This document shows positions 25,076 to 36,529 of a stretch of 64,000 bases of DNA, in pieces. The DNA is taken from the NCBI RefSeq assembly GCF_000420305.1, contig NZ_ATUR01000002.1, forward strand, positions 701,001 through 765,000, in the 5' to 3' direction. Under the pieces are notes generated by a model that saw nothing but the letters and a program-made list of their open reading frames with translations, was not told the origin of the DNA and did not search any database. Position 1 is the stretch's first letter; every line of letters starts with the position of its first letter. Origin of the DNA: Novosphingopyxis baekryungensis DSM 16222. GTDB lineage: Bacteria; Pseudomonadota; Alphaproteobacteria; Sphingomonadales; Sphingomonadaceae. The position numbers and the translations under genes are program-made.

Positions 25076-26284
25076 ATGAAAAGACAGACCGGCCAAGACC
25101 CCGAGATTACCCGCCACTGGCGCCCGGCAACGCAGGCCATTCGCGGCGGCACCGCCCGCAGCGAATGGGGCGAAACGTCCGAGGCGCTGTTCCTCACCTC
25201 CGGCTATACCTATGATTGTGCGGGCGACGCGGCGGCGCGCTTTGCCGGCGATCAGGCGGGCATGACCTATTCGCGCCTGCAGAACCCCACGGTGGAGATG
25301 CTGGAAAAACGCATCGCCATGATGGACGGGGCAGAGGCGTGCCGCACGATGGCCAGCGGCATGGCCGCCATGAGCGCCAGCCTGCTGTGTCAGCTGGAAA
25401 CGGGTGATCATGTGGTGGCGAGCCGCGCGCTGTTCGGCAGCTGCCGCTGGCTGACCGATACGCTGCTGCCCAAATTCGGTATCCAGACGACGGTGATCGA
25501 CGGGCGCGATCTGAAGAACTGGGAGGCGGCCATCCGGCCGGAAACCAAGGTGTTTTTCTTCGAAACCCCGGCCAACCCGACATTGGAGGTGCTGGATCTG
25601 CGTGCGATCTGCGGTCTGGCCAGGGCCCATGGCATCACCAGCGTGGTCGACAATGCGTTCGCCACGTCCGTGCTGCAGCGCCCGATCGATCTGGGCGCCG
25701 ACGTGGTGGCCTATAGCGCCACCAAAATGATGGACGGGCAGGGCCGCGTGATGGCCGGCGCGGTCTGCGGCACGGAAGAATTCATCGAAGGCGATCTGCT
25801 GAAATTCGTGCGCAACACCGGCCCAACGCTCGCGCCGTTCAACGCTTGGGTGGTGCTGAAGGGGCTGGAAACGCTCGATCTTCGGATCCGGCGGCAGAGC
25901 GAGAATGCGCTGGCCGTGGCGCAGTTTCTGGAACAGCGGGTCGCCCGCGTGAATTATCCGGGGCTCATGGCCAATCGCTATCACGATCTGGCCATGCAGC
26001 AGATGGAACTGACGGGCCCAATCCTGTCCTTGCATGTCGGCGGTGGCCGCGCGCAGGCCCATGCGCTGCTCGATGCGCTGCAGCTGATCGACATCAGCAA
26101 CAATATCGGCGATTCGCGCAGCCTGATGTGCCACCCGTCCAGCACCACCCATGCCGGGATGGAGGCCGAGGCGCGCGAAGAGGTTGGCATTACCGAAGAC
26201 ATGCTGCGGCTGAACGTGGGGCTGGAAGATGTGCAGGACGTGATCGAGGATCTCGACCGGGCGCTTGGGGCAGCCGGGCTATGA
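25076..26284 (+). CDS. metZ: O-succinylhomoserine sulfhydrylase
   Basis: 402 residues of the Cys/Met metabolism PLP family. YSRLQNPTVEMLEKRIAMMD, VVDNAFATSVLQRPIDLGAD and the PLP lysine in YSATKMMDGQGRVMAG (near residue 210) place it with MetZ rather than MetB or MetY. It forms homocysteine from O-succinylhomoserine and sulfide. It opens a chain of four genes that overlap end to start (metZ, apaG, lysR-type, GNAT). Confidence 0.93.
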   Translation: MKRQTGQDPEITRHWRPATQAIRGGTARSEWGETSEALFLTSGYTYDCAGDAAARFAGDQAGMTYSRLQNPTVEMLEKRIAMMDGAEACRTMASGMAAMSASLLCQLETGDHVVASRALFGSCRWLTDTLLPKFGIQTTVIDGRDLKNWEAAIRPETKVFFFETPANPTLEVLDLRAICGLARAHGITSVVDNAFATSVLQRPIDLGADVVAYSATKMMDGQGRVMAGAVCGTEEFIEGDLLKFVRNTGPTLAPFNAWVVLKGLETLDLRIRRQSENALAVAQFLEQRVARVNYPGLMANRYHDLAMQQMELTGPILSLHVGGGRAQAHALLDALQLIDISNNIGDSRSLMCHPSSTTHAGMEAEAREEVGITEDMLRLNVGLEDVQDVIEDLDRALGAAGL

Positions 26285-26682
26285 TCGAGCTGATGTTTCC
26301 CTATCAGGAAACGACCGACGGTATCACCGTGCGCGTGTCGGTCAGCTATCTGCCGGATCAGTCCGCGCCAGAGCAGAGCCGCTGGTTCTGGTCCTATCAT
26401 ATCCGCATCGAAAATCACCGGGAGGGGCCGGTACAGCTGATCACCCGCCATTGGCGCATCACAGATGGCATGGGCCTGATGACGCCGGTCGAAGGCGCTG
26501 GCGTGGTCGGTGAACAGCCGGTGATCCGCCCCGGCGCGGCGCATGATTATGTCAGCGGCTGTCCGCTGCCGACGCCCGATGGATCGATGCGCGGCCACTA
26601 TATGATGGTGGACGAGGGGCCGGACCCGATCCTGGCGATGATCCCCGAATTTCCACTCGAAGCCCCGGCGAACGCCCGATGA
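26281..26682 (+). CDS. apaG: ApaG domain protein
   Basis: 133 residues, fibronectin-III-like ApaG fold: ITVRVSVSYLPDQSAP, RWFWSYHIRIENHREG, LITRHWRITDG, and GVVGEQPVIRPGAAHDYVSG. The conserved G-G-Q-P motif is present as VGEQPVI. Associated with Co2+/Mg2+ homeostasis and AppppA levels in enterobacteria; biochemical role is unsettled. ATG 26281 overlaps the metZ stop. The metZ-apaG order is common in alphaproteobacteria. Confidence 0.93.
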   Translation: MIELMFPYQETTDGITVRVSVSYLPDQSAPEQSRWFWSYHIRIENHREGPVQLITRHWRITDGMGLMTPVEGAGVVGEQPVIRPGAAHDYVSGCPLPTPDGSMRGHYMMVDEGPDPILAMIPEFPLEAPANAR

Positions 26683-27434
26683 AACGCACGCTCCTCCCGC
26701 TTAACGGCCTGCGAGTGCTGGATGCATCCGCCCGCCATCTCAGTTTTACCCGCGCCGCCGATGAGCTGGCGGTAACGCCCGCCGCCGTGGGCCAGCAGAT
26801 CCGCGCGCTTGAAGATACGCTGGGCGTGGTCCTGTTCCGCCGCACGCCCAAGGGGCTGGAGCTGACGCCCGAAGGCGCACGGGGCTTGGATGCTTTGCGC
26901 GCAGGCTTCCTGCAGTTCGAGGATAGCGTGCGCGCGATGCAGCAGGGGCAAAGTTCCAAGCGCCTGACCATTGCAGCGCCGCGCGATATCACCCGCTACT
27001 GGCTGCTGCCACGCCTGGCCGCTTATGCCGAGACCGATCCCGATTTCCGCTTCCAGCTGATCGCGGCGGACGAGCCGCTCGATTTCACCGAAGCCAATGT
27101 CGATCTGGCGATGCGCTATGCCGCCGAACCGGATGAGATCGAGGGCCTGCCGCTGGGCGAGGCCGAGGCGGTGTGGGTCGGCACGGGCGATCGTATTTGC
27201 TGGGAAGGCGGCCATGGCGGCGATGTGCGGCTGTCGGTGGCCGATGCCGGGCTGGCGCTGGAGGCCGCGCGTGGTGGCCTGGGCCGCGCCCGCGTGCCGC
27301 GCCTGCTCGCCGAAGCGGCGGGCATGGCATGGGCAGAGGCCGAGCCCGCGCGCCGCCGCTATTGGCTGCTCGCCCCGCTGCCGCAATGGCGCCAGGCCAA
27401 GGTCAAGGCGCTGGTCGGCGCACTGACGGCCTGA
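26679..27434 (+). CDS. LysR-type regulator, short form (GcvA-like)
   Basis: 251 residues, about 45 fewer than a normal LysR protein. The N-terminal winged helix is complete (LRVLDASARHLSFTRAADEL, VTPAAVGQQIRALEDTLG, LFRRTPKGLELTPEG). The effector domain begins normally (LTIAAPRDITRYWLLPRLA, VDLAMRYA) but the middle is shortened: GEAEAVWVGTGDRICWEGGH runs soon into VADAGLALEAARGGLGRARV. The reading frame is clean, so it is not obviously broken. It overlaps apaG and the GNAT gene, an unusual codirectional position for a LysR regulator. Target unknown. Confidence 0.8.
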   Translation: MKRTLLPLNGLRVLDASARHLSFTRAADELAVTPAAVGQQIRALEDTLGVVLFRRTPKGLELTPEGARGLDALRAGFLQFEDSVRAMQQGQSSKRLTIAAPRDITRYWLLPRLAAYAETDPDFRFQLIAADEPLDFTEANVDLAMRYAAEPDEIEGLPLGEAEAVWVGTGDRICWEGGHGGDVRLSVADAGLALEAARGGLGRARVPRLLAEAAGMAWAEAEPARRRYWLLAPLPQWRQAKVKALVGALTA

Positions 27435-27964
27435 TGGCGCAGACCACGCCCATCGACAGCGAGCGGCTCCATATGCGCGCCACCGCGATCGAGGATGCCG
27501 AGGCGCTGCTGGATATCTATTCCGATGTCGACCTCATGACCTATTGGTCCAGCGCGCCCAAAACGACGGTCGCCGAAGTGCGCGATTACATGCGGCCGTT
27601 TCTGGCGCTGCCCGATGCGCGCAGCTGGTCGATCTGTCTGCGTGACGAGGACCGGGCGATCGGGACGCTGGCCGCGATGGAAAAACGCAGCGGCGTCACG
27701 GAGATTGGCTATACGCTGGTGCGGCATCATTGGGGCACGGGTCTGGCCAGCGAGGCCGTTACCGCGCTGATCGATCGCCTGTTTACTGATGAAGGTTATC
27801 GGCGGGTGATGGCCGATACCGATCCGGATAATGCCGCATCGAACCAGCTGCTGGAACGACTGGGATTCGAGCGTGAGGGCCATCTGCGCGAGGAGTGGGA
27901 AACGCATATCGGCGTGCGCGACAGCATCATCTGGGGTTTGCTCGCCAGCGAATGGCGGCGTTGA
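27434..27964 (+). CDS. GNAT acetyltransferase, RimJ/RimL type
   Basis: 176 residues: SERLHMRATAIEDAEALLDI at the start, the acetyl-CoA loop in YTLVRHHWGTGLASEAVTAL (Q/RxxGxG/A variant, HHWGTGLA) and the family's closing strand SNQLLERLGFEREGHLREEW. RimJ/RimL-type enzymes acetylate N-termini of ribosomal proteins or small amines; the substrate cannot be assigned. The ATG shares a base with the lysR-type stop (TGATG). Confidence 0.85.
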   Translation: MAQTTPIDSERLHMRATAIEDAEALLDIYSDVDLMTYWSSAPKTTVAEVRDYMRPFLALPDARSWSICLRDEDRAIGTLAAMEKRSGVTEIGYTLVRHHWGTGLASEAVTALIDRLFTDEGYRRVMADTDPDNAASNQLLERLGFEREGHLREEWETHIGVRDSIIWGLLASEWRR

Positions 27965-27996
27965 CGCCTGAACGCTTCGGCTACTCGGCAGACGCC

Positions 27997-31574
<3,578 letters not shown>

Positions 31575-32439
31575 TCAGCGGCGCTGACGGATCTCTGGGA
31601 TCAGATGGAGGACCACCGCCGCAACCCAGATTGCCAAGGTAAAATGCAGCAAGTTTGCCTTAGCAGAAAAGCCCCCGTCCCACAGCTGCGCGCTGAAGGC
31701 GGTGGTGCCGAGGGCGTTGATCAGGCCGTGCATCCACACTGCCGCCAGCGTGCTTCGGCGCGCCAGCAACCAGATCCGGGTCATCAGCAGCGAAAGGCCC
31801 ATCACTGTCACCGTATAGGCGGGAAGGTAGATGGCGAAGCTCAGGCCGTCGCGCCATGCGGGAATCAGTGCCATGATCGGCAGATGCCAGGCCGACCAGA
31901 TCACCCCAAGCAGGAGCGAAGCCGGCACTTCGCCGAGCCGGTCGAGCAGGCGCGGCAGCAGATAGCCGCGCCACCCGCCTTCCTCGCCCAGCGGACCGGC
32001 GCCGAGCACGGCGGTGACCACGCCGTTGAGCACCACTGCTAGGAACAGGGTGAGATAGGACATGACCGGGGGGACCCCTTCCATTGGCACCGGCCTGTAG
32101 CCAAGCGCCGCGGTCAGGCCGAGCACGGCCAGCGGCAACGGCAACGCAATTGCCGCGACACCCAGCCAGCCCATGCGCCAGCGCAGGAAGCCAGCCGCCC
32201 ATTCACGCAGCCTTCCTTCGCGCGCGCTGAGCACCGCGCCGGCTAGGCCCGGGCCGAAGGAGCCTGCATAAAGCGCGATGATCATCGGCGTGGCAGTCAG
32301 CGAATCCGGCTGTCCGGCAGCCCACCAGCCAGATGGTCCAGCTGAAACCGAAAGCGAGTGCGAGGAAAGCCGGAACGGTGGATGCCCGCGCAGCAGAATT
32401 CGGGCGCGCTTCGGCGGCCCCGGAACCGAGGATAGTCAT
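31575..32439 (-). pseudogene. CPBP-family intramembrane protease, frameshifted
   Basis: The N-terminal part starts at ATG 32439 (MTILGSGAAEARPNSAARAS, then VPAFLALAFGFSWTIWLVG) and runs into a wrong frame near 32330. The continuation is in a second frame, where WAAGQPDSLTATP leads straight into MIIALYAGSFGPGLAGAVL. That frame has the family motifs GEEGGWRGYLLP (EExxxR), SAWHLPIMA and WMHGLINALG. One added or missing base near 32330-32340 explains the break. Alternatively translation restarts at ATG 32285 and gives a 236-residue protein lacking the first helix. The gene follows a PadR/HAAS pair that probably controls it. Confidence 0.7.
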
Positions 32440-32447
32440 GACAGTCC

Positions 32448-32462
32448 TTTCTTGTATTACAA
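32448..32462. promoter_or_regulatory. Inverted repeat upstream of the CPBP gene, candidate PadR site
   Basis: CTTGTA and TACAAG surround a single T just upstream of the CPBP start (region CTTGTATTACAAG). A similar TTGTAT-containing dyad precedes padR itself, which suggests one regulator for both. Confidence 0.5.
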
Positions 32463-32491
32463 GGTAATGGGGTAAATTTTTTCGGAGGATA

Positions 32492-33085
32492 TTACGTCGG
32501 CGGCAGGCTGCGCCGCAGCAACCGCGTAAGGAGAACATAGAGCAGCGCACAGAGCGCCAATGTCAGTGGCACCGACCATAGGCCGAGCAAGTCTTCCCCG
32601 CCGCCCGTGGACACCATACCGAAGGTCAGCGAACCGTTCGCCCCGCGGATCAGGCCGACATGATCGCCGAAGAATGGTTTGAGTACGGTCATGGCCGCAA
32701 AGATCACGAGCAGCAGATAGCCTAGGGCGAACAGTCCTGCGCGCCCGGCACGACCCGAGCCGGAGCGGATCGCGTGATAAAGTCCGCGTGAGATGAGCGG
32801 CGCTGAATAGCGCGCGGCGCCGCGCTCAATCAGTCCGTCGGCCAGCAATGGACGCAGGAAATCCTCCGGACGGCCGAGCCGCTGAATGGCGCGCTGCAAA
32901 CGCGCTGCCTCCGAGCCGGCATCCTCGCTGGCGAAACTGTCCGCCAGATGCATGCGCAAATCGTCCGCCAGCTCCGCCGCGTCTGGCCCGATCAGCGCCA
33001 CCATCCGGTCTATCTCGGAGACATAGCCGGTCCAAAGGGCGCGGGCGTCTGCTTGTGTGAAAGCGGGCGCGAAAGAGGTGCTCAT
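32492..33085 (-). CDS. HAAS-type signalling domain membrane protein
   Basis: 197 residues. The N-terminal ~85 residues form a helical domain (YVSEIDRMVALIGPDAAELA, RAIQRLGRPEDFLRPLLADG) like the HAAS domain found next to PadR repressors. Three or four membrane helices follow (AGLFALGYLLLVIFAAMTVL, LLGLWSVPLTLALCALLYVL). The ATG overlaps the padR stop. HAAS proteins are thought to sense a membrane signal and act with the PadR repressor; no enzyme activity is evident. Confidence 0.72.
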   Translation of the reverse strand: MSTSFAPAFTQADARALWTGYVSEIDRMVALIGPDAAELADDLRMHLADSFASEDAGSEAARLQRAIQRLGRPEDFLRPLLADGLIERGAARYSAPLISRGLYHAIRSGSGRAGRAGLFALGYLLLVIFAAMTVLKPFFGDHVGLIRGANGSLTFGMVSTGGGEDLLGLWSVPLTLALCALLYVLLTRLLRRSLPPT

Positions 33086-33450
33086 TGATCGGTCTCCGGT
33101 GCGGTCAGCGCATCGACCGATGCAACCAGTTTAGCCCAGCCCGTGGTCATCGCTTCGAGCATGCGGCGACCATACGGCGTGACCGAGTAATATTTGCGCG
33201 GTGCCCCGCCATCTCCCTGCGCCAGTCGCGACTGGATCAGATCTTCTTTCGCCAGGCGCAATAGCAGCGGGTAGATAGTGCCCTCCGACAGTTCGAGCGA
33301 GGAGCGCTTGGCAATGCCGGAGATGAGTTCGAAACCGTATTTCTCATGTTCGCGAAGCGCCAACAGTATGACCATTTCGAGCACGCCCTTGCGCAGCTGG
33401 GTTTCCCAGCGCGCCACCGAATTATCAAGTCGGGTCTGTGCCTGCGTCAT
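33082..33450 (-). CDS. PadR-family transcriptional regulator
   Basis: 122 residues, a single winged helix with the PadR dimer helix: LRKGVLEMVILLALREHEKY, LELSEGTIYPLLLRLAKEDL, GGAPRKYYSVTPYGRRMLEA. PadR proteins are usually repressors of neighbouring membrane or transport genes. It heads the leftward unit padR-HAAS-CPBP. An inverted repeat just upstream (33460-33474) is a likely autoregulatory site. Confidence 0.9.
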   Translation of the reverse strand: MTQAQTRLDNSVARWETQLRKGVLEMVILLALREHEKYGFELISGIAKRSSLELSEGTIYPLLLRLAKEDLIQSRLAQGDGGAPRKYYSVTPYGRRMLEAMTTGWAKLVASVDALTAPETDQ

Positions 33451-33459
33451 GATAACCTT

Positions 33460-33474
33460 GTATAACCATTATAC
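33460..33474. promoter_or_regulatory. Inverted repeat upstream of padR
   Basis: GTATAA and TTATAC flank a 3-base centre, starting 10 bases before the padR ATG, within a wider CCTTG...CAAGG frame. The AT-rich dyad could be both promoter -10 region and PadR operator. Confidence 0.5.
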
Positions 33475-33563
33475 TTGCATTGCAAGGGTACTGGTTATTC
33501 GCCTGATACGAATGGCAGCTTCCGATGTGATGCTCGAAAACTCTGTACGTCCGGAATTGGGCG

Positions 33564-35092
33564 TATTCTGTTGAAAAACTCCCGCTTGCGATCGGCGTGA
33601 AGTCCTGATTCAGTCATCCGCAGGCAAGCGGAGACGTGACGATGATGGGCGAGCGGACGGTGATGCAGGAGGCGCTGTTTTACAGCTTCCGCATCGAGGA
33701 TCACGTGCCGGGCGATCACCTGCTGCGTTCGATTGATCGGTTCGTCGATCTGTCCTGCATCCGCGAGCACCTGAAGCCGTTCTACAGCGCGATGGGGCGG
33801 CCATCGATCGATCCCGAGCTGATGATCCGGATGCTGATCATCGGCTATTGCATGGGCATCCGGTCCGAGCGGCGGCTGTGCGAGGAGGTCCACCTGAACC
33901 TCGCCTATCGCTGGTTCTGCCGGCTCGACCTGGATGGCGCGGTGCCCGACCATTCGACCTTCTCGAAGAACCGGCACGGGCGGTTCCGCGACAGCGATCT
34001 CTTGCGCAAGCTGTTCGAGCTGACCGTCGAGCGCTGCATGGCCGAGGGACTGGTGGGCGCCGAGGGCTTCGCGGTCGATGCCAGTCTGATCCGCGCCGAC
34101 GTCCACCGCCAGCGTTCGGTGCCGGGCGAGGAAGGTCTTCCGTCCGAAGCCACCGGTCGCGCGGTTGCCGAGTATCTCGACGTGCTCGACGATGCGGCGT
34201 TCGGCGGATCGACCCCGGTCACGCCCAAGCGGATCAACCTGACCGATCCCGCTGCACGCTGGACCGCGGCCACGCGTGAGCGGGCCTTCTACGCCTACAG
34301 CACCAATTACCTGATCGATCTCGACCACGCGGTCATCGTCGACGTCGAGGCGACAACCGCGATCCGTCAGGCCGAAGTGTTGGCGCAGCGCCGGATGATC
34401 GAGCGGACGCAGGAACACTTCGGGCTGTGGCCCGAGAAGCTCGTGGCTGATACCGCCTATGGCTCTGCGCCGAACCTGGCCTGGCTGGTCGAGGATCGGG
34501 GCATCGAGCCGCATATCCCGGTGTTCGACAAGTCCGCGCGGCGCGATGATACTTTCGAGCGATCGGCGTTCACCTTCGACCATGACGACGACAGCTACAT
34601 CTGCCCCGGTGGCAATCGCCTGCGCCCATCGAACCGCAACTTCAGCACGCCGCGTCCCCGCGCCAACGCCGATGGCTTCATCCGTTATCGTGCGCGCGAG
34701 AAGGACTGCGGCGCCTGCAATCTGAAGGAACGTTGCACGCCGAAGCTTGCCGCGCGCAAGATCATGCGGTCGGTCCACGAGGCCGCCCGCGACCTGGCCC
34801 GCAATATCTCCACCAGCGATGCCTATCTCGTCTCACGACGCCAGCGGAAGAAGGTCGAGATGCTGTTCGCACATCTCAAACGCATCCTGAAACTGGACCG
34901 CTTGCGCCTGCGCGGTCCCAACGGAGCCAAAGACGAGTTCCACCTCGCCGCCGCAGCCCAAAACCTCCGCAAGCTCGCCAAGGTGAAGCCGGTCACAAGC
35001 CTCGCACCCGCCTGAACGCGAGGGGGAGGCTGCTCGCCCGCTGTCAGCCACGAGCCACACCGAGCTCCGGCAGCGACTTCTTCAACAGAATA
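33564..35092 (+). mobile_element. Complete IS1182-family insertion sequence
   Basis: The element is 1529 bases. Its ends are imperfect inverted repeats: TATTCTGTTGAAAAACTC on the left and, on the opposite strand at the right, TATTCTGTTGAAGAAGTC. It is bounded by the direct repeat GGGCG at 33559-33563 and 35093-35097, a likely 5-bp target duplication. One intact transposase gene fills it. It lies between the padR promoter and a small HTH gene, interrupting no recognisable ORF. Confidence 0.88.
33642..35015 (+). CDS. IS1182-family transposase
   Basis: About 457 residues. The N-terminal DUF772 region (SFRIEDHVPGDHLLRSIDRF, RPSIDPELMIRMLIIGYCMG) precedes an IS4-like DDE domain: FAVDASLIRAD (first D), VADTAYGSAPN (second D) and a C-terminal KKVEMLFAHLKRILKLDRLR (E), with a four-cysteine knuckle DCGACNLKERC between. 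The frame is uninterrupted and the ends of the element are intact, so the copy may be active. ATG 33642 follows GCGGAG at good spacing; GTG 33636 is also in frame. Confidence 0.93.
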   Translation: MMGERTVMQEALFYSFRIEDHVPGDHLLRSIDRFVDLSCIREHLKPFYSAMGRPSIDPELMIRMLIIGYCMGIRSERRLCEEVHLNLAYRWFCRLDLDGAVPDHSTFSKNRHGRFRDSDLLRKLFELTVERCMAEGLVGAEGFAVDASLIRADVHRQRSVPGEEGLPSEATGRAVAEYLDVLDDAAFGGSTPVTPKRINLTDPAARWTAATRERAFYAYSTNYLIDLDHAVIVDVEATTAIRQAEVLAQRRMIERTQEHFGLWPEKLVADTAYGSAPNLAWLVEDRGIEPHIPVFDKSARRDDTFERSAFTFDHDDDSYICPGGNRLRPSNRNFSTPRPRANADGFIRYRAREKDCGACNLKERCTPKLAARKIMRSVHEAARDLARNISTSDAYLVSRRQRKKVEMLFAHLKRILKLDRLRLRGPNGAKDEFHLAAAAQNLRKLAKVKPVTSLAPA

Positions 35093-35257
35093 GGGCGCAA
35101 AGCGGTCTCGACAAGAACCAGGTGCGACGCTGAATTGCTAAGTCGCGGTTCTGAGGGATATCTGTTTCTAGCATCTCAGAATGTCCAAGTCGCAAGGCAG
35201 AATGCATTCTCCATAACCCACTGTCCTACATCGGGCCGCTTCGGCATAGGCTGGTGG

Positions 35258-35695
35258 ATGACAGACCCATCAGCACCCCCCTCCGCCCCGATCGACTTCA
35301 CTCCTGCCGCCATCCGCACGCGCCGTGATGGCTGGACGCCGGAGCGGCAGCGGGCGTTTATTGCGGCGCTTGCGCTGCGGCCATCGGTGACCGCTGCGGC
35401 GGCCAGCGTCGGGCTCAGCGCGCGTTCGGCCTATAAGCTGCGCCAGAAGGTGGGGGCGGAAGGGTTTGCGGCGGCCTGGGACCGGGCGATCGAGGCGGCC
35501 TTTGCGGGCCGCATCGCGGCCGCGGCGGCGGCTGTGCCGGATATAGTAGGCGGCTCTACCGTGCCCTATTTCTATGGCGGACGGCAGCGCGGGGAATTTC
35601 AGTCGCTCGATAATGGCCGTCTGATCGCGCGGCTGCGCAATCTGGAACGGCAGCAATCGGCGCGCCTCGGTTCATCGATGAAAAGTAACGGTTGA
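35258..35695 (+). CDS. Small helix-turn-helix protein, unknown role
   Basis: 145 residues. A helix-turn-helix like that of phage terminase small subunits occupies residues ~25-75 (WTPERQRAFIAALALRPSVT, ASVGLSARSAYKLRQKVGAE, FAAAWDRAIEAA). After an Ala-rich stretch the tail PYFYGGRQRGEFQSLDNGRL is polar. No other phage gene is nearby. The gene may regulate transcription or be a domesticated relic; I do not recognise a named family. Confidence 0.7.
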   Translation: MTDPSAPPSAPIDFTPAAIRTRRDGWTPERQRAFIAALALRPSVTAAAASVGLSARSAYKLRQKVGAEGFAAAWDRAIEAAFAGRIAAAAAAVPDIVGGSTVPYFYGGRQRGEFQSLDNGRLIARLRNLERQQSARLGSSMKSNG

Positions 35696-35745
35696 ACGGA
35701 ATTCTGGCGGAACGGGGTGTGCCGAGTGCGAACTTCCAGCCGAAC

Positions 35746-35776
35746 GAAAAAGGGCGCATCCAGCTGGACGCGCCCC
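35746..35776 (-). terminator. Rho-independent terminator of gcrA
   Basis: GGGCGCATCC and GGACGCGCCC (35752-35775, one mismatch) form a hairpin that on the minus strand is followed by five T (complement of 35747-35751). It lies 27 bases past the gcrA stop. Confidence 0.85.
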
Positions 35777-35802
35777 CGATCTTCAATTCGGTCTGTTGCA
35801 AC

Positions 35803-36447
35803 TCAGCGCACGCGTGGGCCGCCGAAAGGCAAGGGCGGCGGGGGACGGCGCGATCCGCGGGGCAGCTGTGCCTGATAGGCCCGGCCGCAATGTTCGACGC
35901 AATAGGGGAAGCCCGGGTTCACGTCCTGTCCGCAGAAATGGAAGTCGGCCTCGCCGGGATGGCCCATCGGCCAGCGGCAGACGCGCTCGTTCAGCTCCAG
36001 CAGACTGGTCTTGTCGGCAATCTCCGGGCTCGGCTTGGCGGGCACCAGACGGCGCGGCGGGGCCGGGGGGATCGGCGGCTGCTGATCGCCGGGGCCCTGG
36101 CGCATGAAGCCGCCGGGGCCGATCGAAACGATCTTCTGCTGCGGCTTGGCTTCTGCGGCTGCCGCTTCAGGCGCGGGTTCGTCCGGCGTGATCGCGGGGG
36201 CCGGCTCGGCAGCCTTGGGTTCGGGCGCGGCAGGTTTGCTGTCCGGCGCGGCCTTCTTCTCCGGCTCGGCCGCTTTCGACTCGCTGGATTTGACCGGGGA
36301 GGGGCGTGCCTTCAGGCCCAGCCGGTGCGCCTTGCCAATCACGGCATTGCGGCTCACCTCGCCCAGTTCCTCGGCGATCTGGCTGGCGGTAAGGCCTTTT
36401 TCCCAAAGGCTCTTGAGCAGGTCGATCCGTTCGTCGGTCCAGGCCAT
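35803..36447 (-). CDS. gcrA: GcrA cell-cycle regulator
   Basis: 214 residues. The N-terminal DNA-binding helix-turn-helix is the GcrA signature (MAWTDERIDLLKSLWEKGLT, SRNAVIGKAHRLGLKAR). A long Ala/Pro/Glu-rich linker follows (residues ~55-130), and the conserved end contains CRWPMGHPGEADFHFCG and PYCVEHCGRAYQ. GcrA binds sigma-70 and methylated GANTC sites and drives S-phase gene expression in Caulobacter. ATG 36447 is set by the family start. The gene diverges from an ABC-2 permease gene. Confidence 0.96.
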   Translation of the reverse strand: MAWTDERIDLLKSLWEKGLTASQIAEELGEVSRNAVIGKAHRLGLKARPSPVKSSESKAAEPEKKAAPDSKPAAPEPKAAEPAPAITPDEPAPEAAAAEAKPQQKIVSIGPGGFMRQGPGDQQPPIPPAPPRRLVPAKPSPEIADKTSLLELNERVCRWPMGHPGEADFHFCGQDVNPGFPYCVEHCGRAYQAQLPRGSRRPPPPLPFGGPRVR

Positions 36448-36529
36448 GACTGTCTTTCTTAGCTGTAATCGATCGCCGCGCGTGCACGGCAGTTGCGACA
36501 TGAAGCGGCACTCGTTAGGCGATTGCACC

